Positions 57,241 to 64,000 of a stretch of 64,000 bases of DNA are shown in pieces. A program made the position numbers and the translations under genes. The notes beneath the pieces are model-generated. The model saw only the letters and a program-made list of their open reading frames with translations, ran no database searches and had not been told where the DNA came from. This DNA is from Clostridium guangxiense. GTDB lineage: Bacteria; Bacillota; Clostridia; Clostridiales; Clostridiaceae. Numbering within the stretch: the stretch's first letter is position 1; each line of letters starts with the position of its first letter. The DNA lies in the NCBI RefSeq assembly GCF_021043395.1, contig NZ_JAJNKE010000003.1, positions 110,821 to 174,820 of the forward strand. The letters are read 5' to 3'.

Positions 57241-58052
57241 CTGCTGTATATTTTTTTTAGAAGTAAAGCATCTTTTTTAAGCATAGGGCTTTCGCATATA
57301 ATGCAGCCTTTAGCGTTGAATTTTATAAGAGATTTTATGCATTCTTTATATGGAAAATCACTTTCTAAAAATGGAAGGTGATTTTTTTCTCCTTTTTCAC
57401 CATAATTTATACCTGCCATATGTATGTGTAAATCATAAAGAGCATCTTCTCCGAGTTCTTCTCCAACAAAATTTAAAATCCTATCAAAATCATCCTGTGA
57501 TTTTAAACTTCCGTTTTCTCTAGCATGAATATGAGAAAAGTCAATACATAGTTTGCAGTTTGAAACAGCTTTACACAATTCTATATTTTCTTTTAGGGAA
57601 CCAAATTGAGTACCTTTTCCTGTGGTTTCTAGTCTATAATCTACATTTATAGAAGGAAGCTTTAAAAGATTATCTCTAATTGTATTGAAAGTTTCTTCTT
57701 TCGAATCCTTTAAATAAAAGCCAGGATGGAATACAAGGCTTCTACCAGAAAGACTTTTTAAAGCTTCTGCTCCCTTTATTATCCTCTCTAAGGAGGCTTC
57801 TTGTTTTTCTAAATCATCTGCATTTAAATTGATGTAATATGAACCATGGGCAGAAAGATAAAAATTATTTTTAATTTTAGAGTCCATTATGCCATCTTTA
57901 TTTTTGGAGGTTACATTTACATTTCTTACGAAGGGGAGTTCCATTGCATCGAGACCAATACTGCTTAAATAATCTATACCGGTTTTATATGTAAATTTAG
58001 TATTTCCATCTCCTATTGGAAGACCAGAAATTCCAAACAAAAGTTTATCCAT
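57237..58052 (-). CDS. Endonuclease IV-like TIM-barrel protein (sugar phosphate isomerase family)
   Basis: A 271-residue AP endonuclease family 2 protein. Metal-binding residues are in the expected strands: SAHGSYY (His), FHPG (His), RLETTG (Glu), CIDFSHIHAR (Asp and His), LHIHMAGI, and CESPML (Glu). Family members are DNA repair AP endonucleases or sugar isomerases; the sequence is more divergent than typical Nfo. The start ATG at 58,052 has AGGAGAT upstream; a longer reading to 58,088 is unsupported. Confidence 0.8.
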   Translation of the reverse strand: MDKLLFGISGLPIGDGNTKFTYKTGIDYLSSIGLDAMELPFVRNVNVTSKNKDGIMDSKIKNNFYLSAHGSYYINLNADDLEKQEASLERIIKGAEALKSLSGRSLVFHPGFYLKDSKEETFNTIRDNLLKLPSINVDYRLETTGKGTQFGSLKENIELCKAVSNCKLCIDFSHIHARENGSLKSQDDFDRILNFVGEELGEDALYDLHIHMAGINYGEKGEKNHLPFLESDFPYKECIKSLIKFNAKGCIICESPMLKKDALLLKKIYSS

Positions 58053-58123
58053 TATAACATCTCCTAATGTAGATTTGGGCAAAGCCAAATAAATTACTTT
58101 TGTAATAAAATGGGTTACAAAGA

Positions 58124-58170
58124 TTCAAGGCTAAAATTCCGTAGGCACAGAGGAATTTTTTCCTTGAATT
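58124..58170. terminator. Interrupted inverted repeat between TIM-barrel and DUF1259 genes
   Basis: ATTCAAGG (58,124-58,131) pairs with CCTTGAAT (58,163-58,170), and AAAATTCC with GGAATTTT just inside. It could end the leftward DUF1259 transcript, though the T run is on the plus-strand side, so direction is unclear. Confidence 0.5.
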
Positions 58171-58183
58171 ACTTCGCATTTTT

Positions 58184-58681
58184 TTATTTAAGTACCCTAA
58201 GAGCTTCTGCTACTTTTCTTGCAAAATTTAAAGGATTTTCAACTGATTGAAAATGAACATATAATATTCTAGGATTATCATATATCCAGTGATTGTGAAC
58301 TCCTGAAATATCAATTCCATTTCTTTTAAGAGCAGTTAGAAATCTATTAAGTTCATCCTGAAGAACAACTATTTCACCTAGGTTTAAAGCCCTACCGACT
58401 GCATTCATACCTTGAAATGAAAATTCTCCTTTAAGGACTGTTTTAACTGGTATTCCGGATATAGTAACATTTAAATTACCTCTGTCCTTTTCTACTGCAC
58501 AAGAGCCGGGCTTAGATTCAGTTACTTTGCCTTTAAGGATGCTTGCAAATTGCTCGCATAATGTTGAGTTAGGATCTGCATTTGTTTCTACTGTAGAATC
58601 CTCTTCCTCACTTGCCTCAGTATCTTCTCTTACAAAATTTTTCATATATGGACAGTAACCGCAGTTATTTGATATATACAT
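58184..58681 (-). CDS. DUF1259 (LppY/LpqO-like) protein
   Basis: A 165-residue protein. After a Cys-rich start (NNCGYCPYM) and an acidic linker, residues 40-165 hold the DUF1259 domain: FASILKGKV, PVKTVLKGEFSFQGMN, ELNRFLTALKRNGIDISGVHNHWIYDNPRILYVHFQ. The HNHW motif suggests a metal site. The family function is unknown. Strong AGGAGG before the ATG. Confidence 0.8.
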   Translation of the reverse strand: MYISNNCGYCPYMKNFVREDTEASEEEDSTVETNADPNSTLCEQFASILKGKVTESKPGSCAVEKDRGNLNVTISGIPVKTVLKGEFSFQGMNAVGRALNLGEIVVLQDELNRFLTALKRNGIDISGVHNHWIYDNPRILYVHFQSVENPLNFARKVAEALRVLK

Positions 58682-58740
58682 TATTAACCTCCTAAAAGTA
58701 TAACCACTTATAATTTATGAGAGGCAATAAAATAATGTGA

Positions 58741-59580
58741 CTATTTTAGCTTTGTTCCATTTTCATTTTGAATTATTAATCCTTTTTTCATAAGTCCACC
58801 TAAGGCATTTTTAAAGTAATTTTTGCTTTCGTGAAAAGTTCTTTTTATATCTTCAGGAGAGCTTTTATCGTTATATGGCATAGAACCCCCATGAGCCTTT
58901 AAATATTCATATATTTTGTCTTCCAATTCTAATCTTTCGTTTTTTGGAGATTTTCTAGGAGTCAAGGAGAGCCTTCCATCTTCAAATAATTTTTTTACTC
59001 TAAGATTAAGCTTTTCACCAGGGTATAATCTATTAAAGTACTCGTTTTTTAAAATAACACCATCATACTTGTTTTCTATGGCTACCATGGCACTTCCATT
59101 GGTTTGAAAACCATAGACAATACCAGTAACTTCTTTGTTAACCATAGTATCATCAGCAGGTTCAAGGTAATTGCCAATGTTCGTTGTTCCAGCAAGCCTT
59201 CCGGTTTTATCCACATAAACATAAAAAAGATAAGACTTATTTGGTTCTAATATATAGCCTTGTTCTTTTATTGGGACAAATAAATCTCGTTCAAGACCAA
59301 TATCAAGAAAAGCACCTATCTTTGTGTTTGATATTACTTTTAGATAGGCAATGTCAGATACTTTTGCATAAGGTTTTCTTAAAGTAGCTATAGGTCTATC
59401 CTTTGAATCCCTATAAATAAATACATTTAGAGTATCACCTATATTTACTTCTTTGTCTTTAACATCTTTTATTGGTAAAAGTATATCATCACTTGTATTT
59501 CCAGTTTTAGCATCTAAAAAAAGACCAAAATCACTTTTTCTTGCAACTTTAAGCTCATTATATTCACCTATTTTTATCAA
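58741..59580 (-). CDS. cvfB: CvfB-family S1 RNA-binding protein
   Basis: A 279-residue protein with three S1-like beta-barrels followed by a winged helix (LEDKIYEYLKAHGGSMPYNDKSSPEDIKRTFHESKNYFKNALGGLMKKGLI). KVARKSDFGLFLDAKTG and VISNTKIGAFLDIGLERDLFVP are the S1 cores. CvfB in staphylococci affects virulence gene expression and binds RNA. GGAGG lies before the ATG. Confidence 0.88.
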   Translation of the reverse strand: MIKIGEYNELKVARKSDFGLFLDAKTGNTSDDILLPIKDVKDKEVNIGDTLNVFIYRDSKDRPIATLRKPYAKVSDIAYLKVISNTKIGAFLDIGLERDLFVPIKEQGYILEPNKSYLFYVYVDKTGRLAGTTNIGNYLEPADDTMVNKEVTGIVYGFQTNGSAMVAIENKYDGVILKNEYFNRLYPGEKLNLRVKKLFEDGRLSLTPRKSPKNERLELEDKIYEYLKAHGGSMPYNDKSSPEDIKRTFHESKNYFKNALGGLMKKGLIIQNENGTKLK

Positions 59581-59781
59581 TTTATAATCCTCCCTGTAGT
59601 TAAATATGCATAATTTTCATGCCATATAATTTTACCATACTTTTATTATATTGTGTAAGAAATCCATGGAAGCAAAATTCTATTTTAATATGACTTTATC
59701 CATTTATTATTATTATTATTTAACTACAAATAATTCGTTGAATTTTCAACTTTATCATTAAAATGTTATAGTTAAACTGAA

Positions 59782-61020
59782 TTAACAATTGGAGGTGTAC
59801 ATTCTATCTGCACCAGGAAATGGCTTTAACGCTCTTGGAAGAATCCCTTGGACATAGGCAATTAAAACACCATAATTAACTATAGGTACATTTTGAGCTT
59901 TTGCTTCAGTTATTCTATACATCATTGCTTTTTTATTAAGCATGCACCCAGCACAATGTACAATAAGAGCATAGTCTTTTATGTTTTCAGGGAAGGAAAA
60001 GCCGCTTGAAAAATCAAATTCAAGTTTTTTACCTGTTTTTTGTCTGAGCCATCTTGGAATCTTAACCTTACCTATATCATCAGATTGACGGTGATGAGTG
60101 CAAGCCTCTGAAACGAGAATTTTATCTCCATCCTTTAAATTTTCAATTGCTTTTGCGCCTCTTACAAGCTCAGTTAAATCACCTTTATGCCTTGCCATTA
60201 AAATGGAGAAAGATGTCATTAAAATGTCTTTTGGGGTATCAGCAGAAACTTTTAAAAATACCTGCGAATCTGTTATAACCATTTTTGGTTTTTTTGATAG
60301 CCCAGCTAAAGTTTCCCTAAGTTCAAATTCTTTTGTTACAATTGCCATTGCATCACTTTCTAGAATATCTCTTATGGTTTGCTGTTGTGGAAGTATGAGC
60401 CTTCCCTTTGGAGCTGCCTTGTCTATAGGGGTTACAAGTATTACGAAATCTCCGGGAGAAATTAAATCTCCAACAATCTTAAATTTGTCTTCATTTTCTG
60501 GTACTGATTTTATTATGGAGCTCTTAAGTTCTTTTATACCTTCACCTGTAAAAGAAGAAACAGGAACAAAAGAAATGCCAGCTTCTTTTTCATATGAAGA
60601 AATATTAAGTTTGGTTTTATCTATTTTGTCTATTTTATTTAAAATACCAATTATTGGAATATTTTTTGCTTTTATTTTTGATATTATATTCTTGTCATAA
60701 TCTGTAAGTCCATTTAAGGCGTCTACTACAAGTAAAGCAACATCGGTTTTATTTAAAACCTGTAAAGTTTTTTCGCGTCTAAGTTCACCAAGACTACTTT
60801 CGTCATCAAGACCAGCAGTGTCTATTAACATTACAGGACCAATAGGCAAAAGTTCCATTGCTTTGTATACAGGATCTGTAGTTGTTCCTTTAACGTCAGA
60901 TACCAAAGCTATATTTTGAGAAGTTATTGCGTTTATTATACTTGATTTACCAGCATTAGTTTTTCCAAATAAAGCTATATGTAATCTATCACCCTTTGGG
61001 GTAGAATTAAGTTCATTCAT
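59782..61020 (-). CDS. hydF: [FeFe]-hydrogenase maturation GTPase HydF
   Basis: GTPase and scaffold that carries the 2Fe precursor made by HydE and HydG and delivers it to apo-hydrogenase. N-terminal GTPase motifs: GKTNAGKSSI (P-loop), DVKGTTTDPV (switch I), LIDTAGLDDESSLGELRREKT (switch II), LNKIDKID (G4). The C-terminal Fe-S domain has CTHHRQSDDIG and HCAGCMLN, giving the CXHX(n)CXXC cluster ligands. 412 residues, as expected. HydE lies across the prophage, in opposite orientation. Confidence 0.95.
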   Translation of the reverse strand: MNELNSTPKGDRLHIALFGKTNAGKSSIINAITSQNIALVSDVKGTTTDPVYKAMELLPIGPVMLIDTAGLDDESSLGELRREKTLQVLNKTDVALLVVDALNGLTDYDKNIISKIKAKNIPIIGILNKIDKIDKTKLNISSYEKEAGISFVPVSSFTGEGIKELKSSIIKSVPENEDKFKIVGDLISPGDFVILVTPIDKAAPKGRLILPQQQTIRDILESDAMAIVTKEFELRETLAGLSKKPKMVITDSQVFLKVSADTPKDILMTSFSILMARHKGDLTELVRGAKAIENLKDGDKILVSEACTHHRQSDDIGKVKIPRWLRQKTGKKLEFDFSSGFSFPENIKDYALIVHCAGCMLNKKAMMYRITEAKAQNVPIVNYGVLIAYVQGILPRALKPFPGADRMYTSNC

Positions 61021-61041
61021 GTTATCACCTCTGATTAATTT

Positions 61042-62439
61042 TTATTTTCCTGGTATTCCAGGCTTTGTTATTTGATATGGATTTAATATTTCTTCCATGA
61101 CTTCTTTTGATAAAATATTTTCTGAAATAAGAATTTCTTTTATAGTTTTGTTTTCTTTTACTGATTTTTGAGCAATTTCAGAAGCCTTTTTGTACCCAAT
61201 ATGGTGTACTAAAGCTGTAACTATAGAGGTCGATTTTTCTAAATTTTTTTTGCACTTTTCTTCATTAATATTAATGGATTTAATGCACTTATCGTCAAAT
61301 ATTTTAACTGCATTTGTAAGTAGCTCCAGTGATTCAAGAAGACTTTCACAAATAAGTGGAGAAAATGCATTAAGTTGAAGCTGACCTTGAGAAGCTGCTA
61401 AAGTTATAGCTGTATCGTTTGCTATCACTTTCATGGAAACCTGAGCTACCATTTCACATATAACTGGATTTACCTTTCCAGGCATAATTGAGGAGCCAGC
61501 TTGAACTTCTTGAAGTTTATATTCTCCAAATCCGCCATTAGGACCACTGCCAAGCAATCTTAGATCATTTGAAATTTTCATTAAATTTACAGCAGCAGAT
61601 TTTAAAAGGCCAGAAACTTCGACAAATACATCCATATTTTGAGTTATATCCATCATATAATCGCTTCTTGAAAGGCCAAGTCCGGTTAGGTCTTGAAGAA
61701 TGTCAGTTACAGTAAATATATATTCTTCTGAAGCATTAAGGCCTGTTCCCATAGCGGTTCCACCAAGATTTATTTCTCTTAATCTCTCTTCAACCTTATA
61801 TATTCTCCATCTATCTCTTGAAATAGCCTTTGCATAAGTCCCAAATTGCTGACCTACCATCATTGGAAGGGCATCCATAAGTTCTGTTCTTCCAAGAGCT
61901 ATTATATCAGCAAATTCATTCTCTTTAAATTGAAGAGATTCTTGAAGATCTGAAAGAGCATCTGCTAGTGGCCTTAAAAGTTTTATTGATGCAATTCTAA
62001 GTGCAGTAGGATAAACATCATTTGTAGATTGAGACATGTTTACATCTTCTATGGGTTTTATAATAGAATAGTCTCCCTTTTTTTCGCCTAGTAATTCTAT
62101 AGCTCTATTTGCAATTACCTCATTTACATTCATGTTTGTAGAGGTTCCCGCGCCACCTTGAAGAAAATTTGTTATAAACTCATTTTTAAGCTTGCCACAA
62201 AGTATTTCATCGCAAGCTTTTATTATAGCATCAGCCTTTTCACTAGAAAGTTCATTTGTTTTTTTATGGGCTATTGCAGCTGCTTTTTTTACAGTTACAA
62301 TAGAATAAATTAAATTTATATTAACTTTTCTATCACTTACCTTAAAATTTAATTCAGCACGTTTGGCATTTATACCGTAATATGCATTTTGGGGAATTTG
62401 TTCTTCTCCAAGTAAATCCTTTTCTAATCTAAAATTCAA
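61042..62439 (-). CDS. aspA: Aspartate ammonia-lyase
   Basis: Converts aspartate to fumarate and ammonia. 465 residues of the fumarase/aspartase superfamily, with the signature GSSIMPGKVNPV near residue 315, TSTNMNVNEVIANRA, SQSTNDVYPTALRIA, and ALIALGRTELMDALPM-like regions. The strict substrate (aspartate versus related acids) is inferred from overall similarity. It lies 21 bases upstream of hydF in the same direction, so the two may be co-transcribed. Confidence 0.88.
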   Translation of the reverse strand: MNFRLEKDLLGEEQIPQNAYYGINAKRAELNFKVSDRKVNINLIYSIVTVKKAAAIAHKKTNELSSEKADAIIKACDEILCGKLKNEFITNFLQGGAGTSTNMNVNEVIANRAIELLGEKKGDYSIIKPIEDVNMSQSTNDVYPTALRIASIKLLRPLADALSDLQESLQFKENEFADIIALGRTELMDALPMMVGQQFGTYAKAISRDRWRIYKVEERLREINLGGTAMGTGLNASEEYIFTVTDILQDLTGLGLSRSDYMMDITQNMDVFVEVSGLLKSAAVNLMKISNDLRLLGSGPNGGFGEYKLQEVQAGSSIMPGKVNPVICEMVAQVSMKVIANDTAITLAASQGQLQLNAFSPLICESLLESLELLTNAVKIFDDKCIKSININEEKCKKNLEKSTSIVTALVHHIGYKKASEIAQKSVKENKTIKEILISENILSKEVMEEILNPYQITKPGIPGK

Positions 62440-62645
62440 ATCAAATCCTCCTTGAAGTATTTTATAAATTTCAGTTTCATTTTAACAAAGTTTAATGGTA
62501 TTAACAACTAACAAATATATTGACACGAATATTAATATGATATAAAGTTGATTTGAATGTTAATATTAGGAAGAAAACTTGATTTTTACAATGTGGTAAT
62601 TCTAATATTTTGTGCTAAGTAACAATTAAAAAGTAGGTGAAAAAA

Positions 62646-63341
62646 TTGTTATCTATTATTATTCCTGTATACAACGAAAAGAAAAACATAAGGGAATTAG
62701 TTATAAGAATGGAAAATGCACTTAAGAGTAAGAATTATGAAATTATATTTGTAGATGATAGTAATGATGAAACTACAGATGTAATAATGAATTTAACGAA
62801 ACAAGACGATAAGGTTAAATTAATACATAGAGAAGAAAAAAGAGGACTATCTTCAGCAGTAATTGAGGGATTTAAGGAAGCAAAGGGTGATGTGTTTTCA
62901 GTAATGGATGGAGATTTACAGCATCCACCAGAAATAGTACCATTTATGCTAGATAAAATTAATGAGGGTGCAGATATAGTAATTCCGAGTAGATTTATTC
63001 AAGGTGGAAGCGATGGAGGACTAAATTTATTTAGAAAATTTGTCTCTTGGACAGCAAGGTATATGGGAAAGGTGTTATTTAAAAAGCTTAGGCAGATTTC
63101 TGATCCTACAAGCGGGATTTTTATGTTAAAAAAGTCCGTTATAGCTAATAAAAATCTAAGTGATATAGGTTGGAAGATATTAATTGAAGTACTTGTTATG
63201 GGTGAATATAATAATTTAGTTGAAATTCCATACGCATTTGATACGAGAAATTCCGGTGAATCAAAGATGAGTGCTGTAGTACAAGCACAATATTTAAAAC
63301 ATTTATTTAGTTTACTTTTACGGACTAAATTCAGTAAGTGA
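62646..63341 (+). CDS. GT2 glycosyltransferase (DPM1-like), C-terminally truncated
   Basis: A 231-residue transferase domain: LSIIIPVYNEKKNIRELVIRM, FVDDSNDETTDVI, GDLQHPPEIVP (DXD-type site), and FDTRNSGESKM. TTG 62,646 is preferred (AGGTG 6 bases upstream); GTG 62,637 is an alternative. Relatives usually continue with GtrA-like transmembrane segments after SLLLRT; here the frame ends almost at once and substrate-binding-protein sequence follows, so the gene was probably cut by a deletion. Confidence 0.8.
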   Translation: MLSIIIPVYNEKKNIRELVIRMENALKSKNYEIIFVDDSNDETTDVIMNLTKQDDKVKLIHREEKRGLSSAVIEGFKEAKGDVFSVMDGDLQHPPEIVPFMLDKINEGADIVIPSRFIQGGSDGGLNLFRKFVSWTARYMGKVLFKKLRQISDPTSGIFMLKKSVIANKNLSDIGWKILIEVLVMGEYNNLVEIPYAFDTRNSGESKMSAVVQAQYLKHLFSLLLRTKFSK

Positions 63342-63584
63342 TCTTGCTAATGAATTAGGTAAAAAGATGGGTATTAAAATAAAATTTGTTTCAAATGCAT
63401 GGGACGGAATTTTTCTTGCACTTAATTCTAAAAAATTTGATGTTATAATGTCAACTGTAAGTATTACAAATGAAAGAAAGAAAACAATGCTTTTCTTGAT
63501 CTCAAAAATGAAAGAATTTCAGCAATAGTTACAGATCCAATGGTAGGAGACTACTACAGTGCTAAGGAAATTTGTAATATATAG
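63328..63584 (+). pseudogene. Remnant of an amino-acid ABC transporter solute-binding protein
   Basis: Frame one (63,328-63,528) reads SVSDLANELGKKMGIKIKFVSNAWDGIFLALNSKKFDVIMSTVSITNERKKTMLF, matching the middle of family 3 solute-binding proteins. A second frame (63,495-63,584) reads LDLKNERISAIVTDPMVGDYYSAKE, matching a later part. About 50-70 residues between are missing and the frame changes, and there is no start. It abuts the truncated GT2 gene. Confidence 0.8.
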
Positions 63585-63661
63585 TTGAGCTGGTTCCACT
63601 ATAAAATATAAAAGTGTGATAAAATTAGTTATAAGTTCGGTGGAAAGATGGAGGAAAGTTA

Positions 63662-64000
63662 ATGAAATTTAAAATTGGTGATATTTATTTTGGGTTTAAA
63701 CTTGAGAATGAAGTGAAAATAGATGAGATAAAATCCATTGGTAGAGTATTTACACATATAAAAAGTGGGGCTAAACTTGTGAGCCTCGAGAATGATGATG
63801 ATAATAAAACATTTTCAATAACCTTTAAAACCCTTCCTCAAAATAGCAAAGGAATACCGCATATATTGGAGCATTCAGTATTGTGTGGTTCTAGAAAGTT
63901 TCCTGTTAAGGAACCATTTGTAGAAATACTAAAAGGATCTTTGAATACGTATTTAAATGCAGCAACTTACCCAGATAAAACTATGTTTCCTGTTGCAAGC
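63662..64000 (+). CDS. M16C metalloprotease (presequence protease/insulinase-like), start of gene
   Basis: Partial: the gene runs off the window end. The visible 113 residues start MKFKIGDIYFGFKLENEVKIDEIKS and reach the zinc motif HILEHSVLCGS (HXXEH) then RKFPVKEPFVEILKGSLNTYLNAATYPDKTMFPVAS, the hallmark of the M16C family (PreP-like, usually 950-1000 residues). GGAGG lies before ATG 63,662. Confidence 0.9.
   Translation, partial: MKFKIGDIYFGFKLENEVKIDEIKSIGRVFTHIKSGAKLVSLENDDDNKTFSITFKTLPQNSKGIPHILEHSVLCGSRKFPVKEPFVEILKGSLNTYLNAATYPDKTMFPVAS

Noticed and set aside
60098-60700. A 200-codon plus-strand frame antisense to hydF
   Set aside because: hydF has all its motifs on the other strand; this frame has no start signal or recognisable domain.
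1-64000. CRISPR array
   Set aside because: No set of regularly spaced repeats with unique spacers of similar length was seen. The TGTAAC cluster has irregular spacing and a 6-base unit.

Overview
The window is low-GC Firmicute DNA, almost certainly from a solventogenic or otherwise anaerobic Clostridium. It shows very A+T-rich codon use, strong AGGAGG-type ribosome binding sites, an alpha/beta-type small acid-soluble spore protein, and the [FeFe]-hydrogenase maturases HydE and HydF. I see no tRNA, rRNA, CRISPR array or complete insertion sequence.

Layout. (1) 1-17,674 is host chromosome: methylglyoxal synthase, a polysaccharide deacetylase, a spore SASP, a two-gene polyprenol-linked glycosyltransferase pair, a strange Arg11/Tyr-Asp protein, a LUD / DUF116 / HAD-phosphatase / glycerol-1-phosphate dehydrogenase group, topoisomerase IV (parE-parC), a DJ-1/PfpI protein, an M16 peptidase and hydE. 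(2) 17,675-57,215 is a ~39.5 kb siphovirus-type prophage inserted in the 3' end of hydE. A 17-bp direct repeat marks both junctions. The phage supplies a substitute C-terminus to HydE and the original 3' end is stranded at the far side. (3) 57,199-64,000 is host again: the lost hydE end, an endonuclease IV-like TIM barrel, a DUF1259 protein, CvfB, HydF, aspartase, a truncated GT2 transferase fused onto a decayed solute-binding-protein remnant, and the start of an M16C metalloprotease. hydE and hydF were probably about 2.5 kb apart before integration.

The prophage reads: leftward lysogeny block (integrase with a 2-base TA-run frameshift, Xis-like HTH, ImmA/IrrE peptidase, XRE repressor); a divergent operator region; and a rightward early block of many tiny proteins plus antirepressor, ERF recombinase, HD hydrolase, SSB, HNH and ERCC4 nucleases and a primase-helicase. 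An iteron-rich non-coding region (possible origin) and an ArpU-like late regulator follow. Next come terS, an inserted cargo cassette with a GC-rich structured element and a DUF6338-like membrane protein, terL, portal, a MuF protein with a JAMM-like C-terminal domain, scaffold, capsid, connectors, tail genes, Dit, fibre, Tal, a secreted GH25 endolysin and a holin. A right-end accessory/regulatory block closes the element.

Several parts of the prophage are not standard. These are the cargo cassette and RNA-like island between terS and terL; the MuF-JAMM fusion with a 43-residue downstream gene; an antisense DUF3892 gene; a ribbon-helix-helix repressor facing a GIY-YIG endonuclease over tandem ATACGTAT sites; a split tail-completion gene with a CCC-TAG shift site; and 11 TGTAAC/GTTACA elements including a perfect 20-bp palindrome. 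All functions come from motif recognition by eye; no database search was run.
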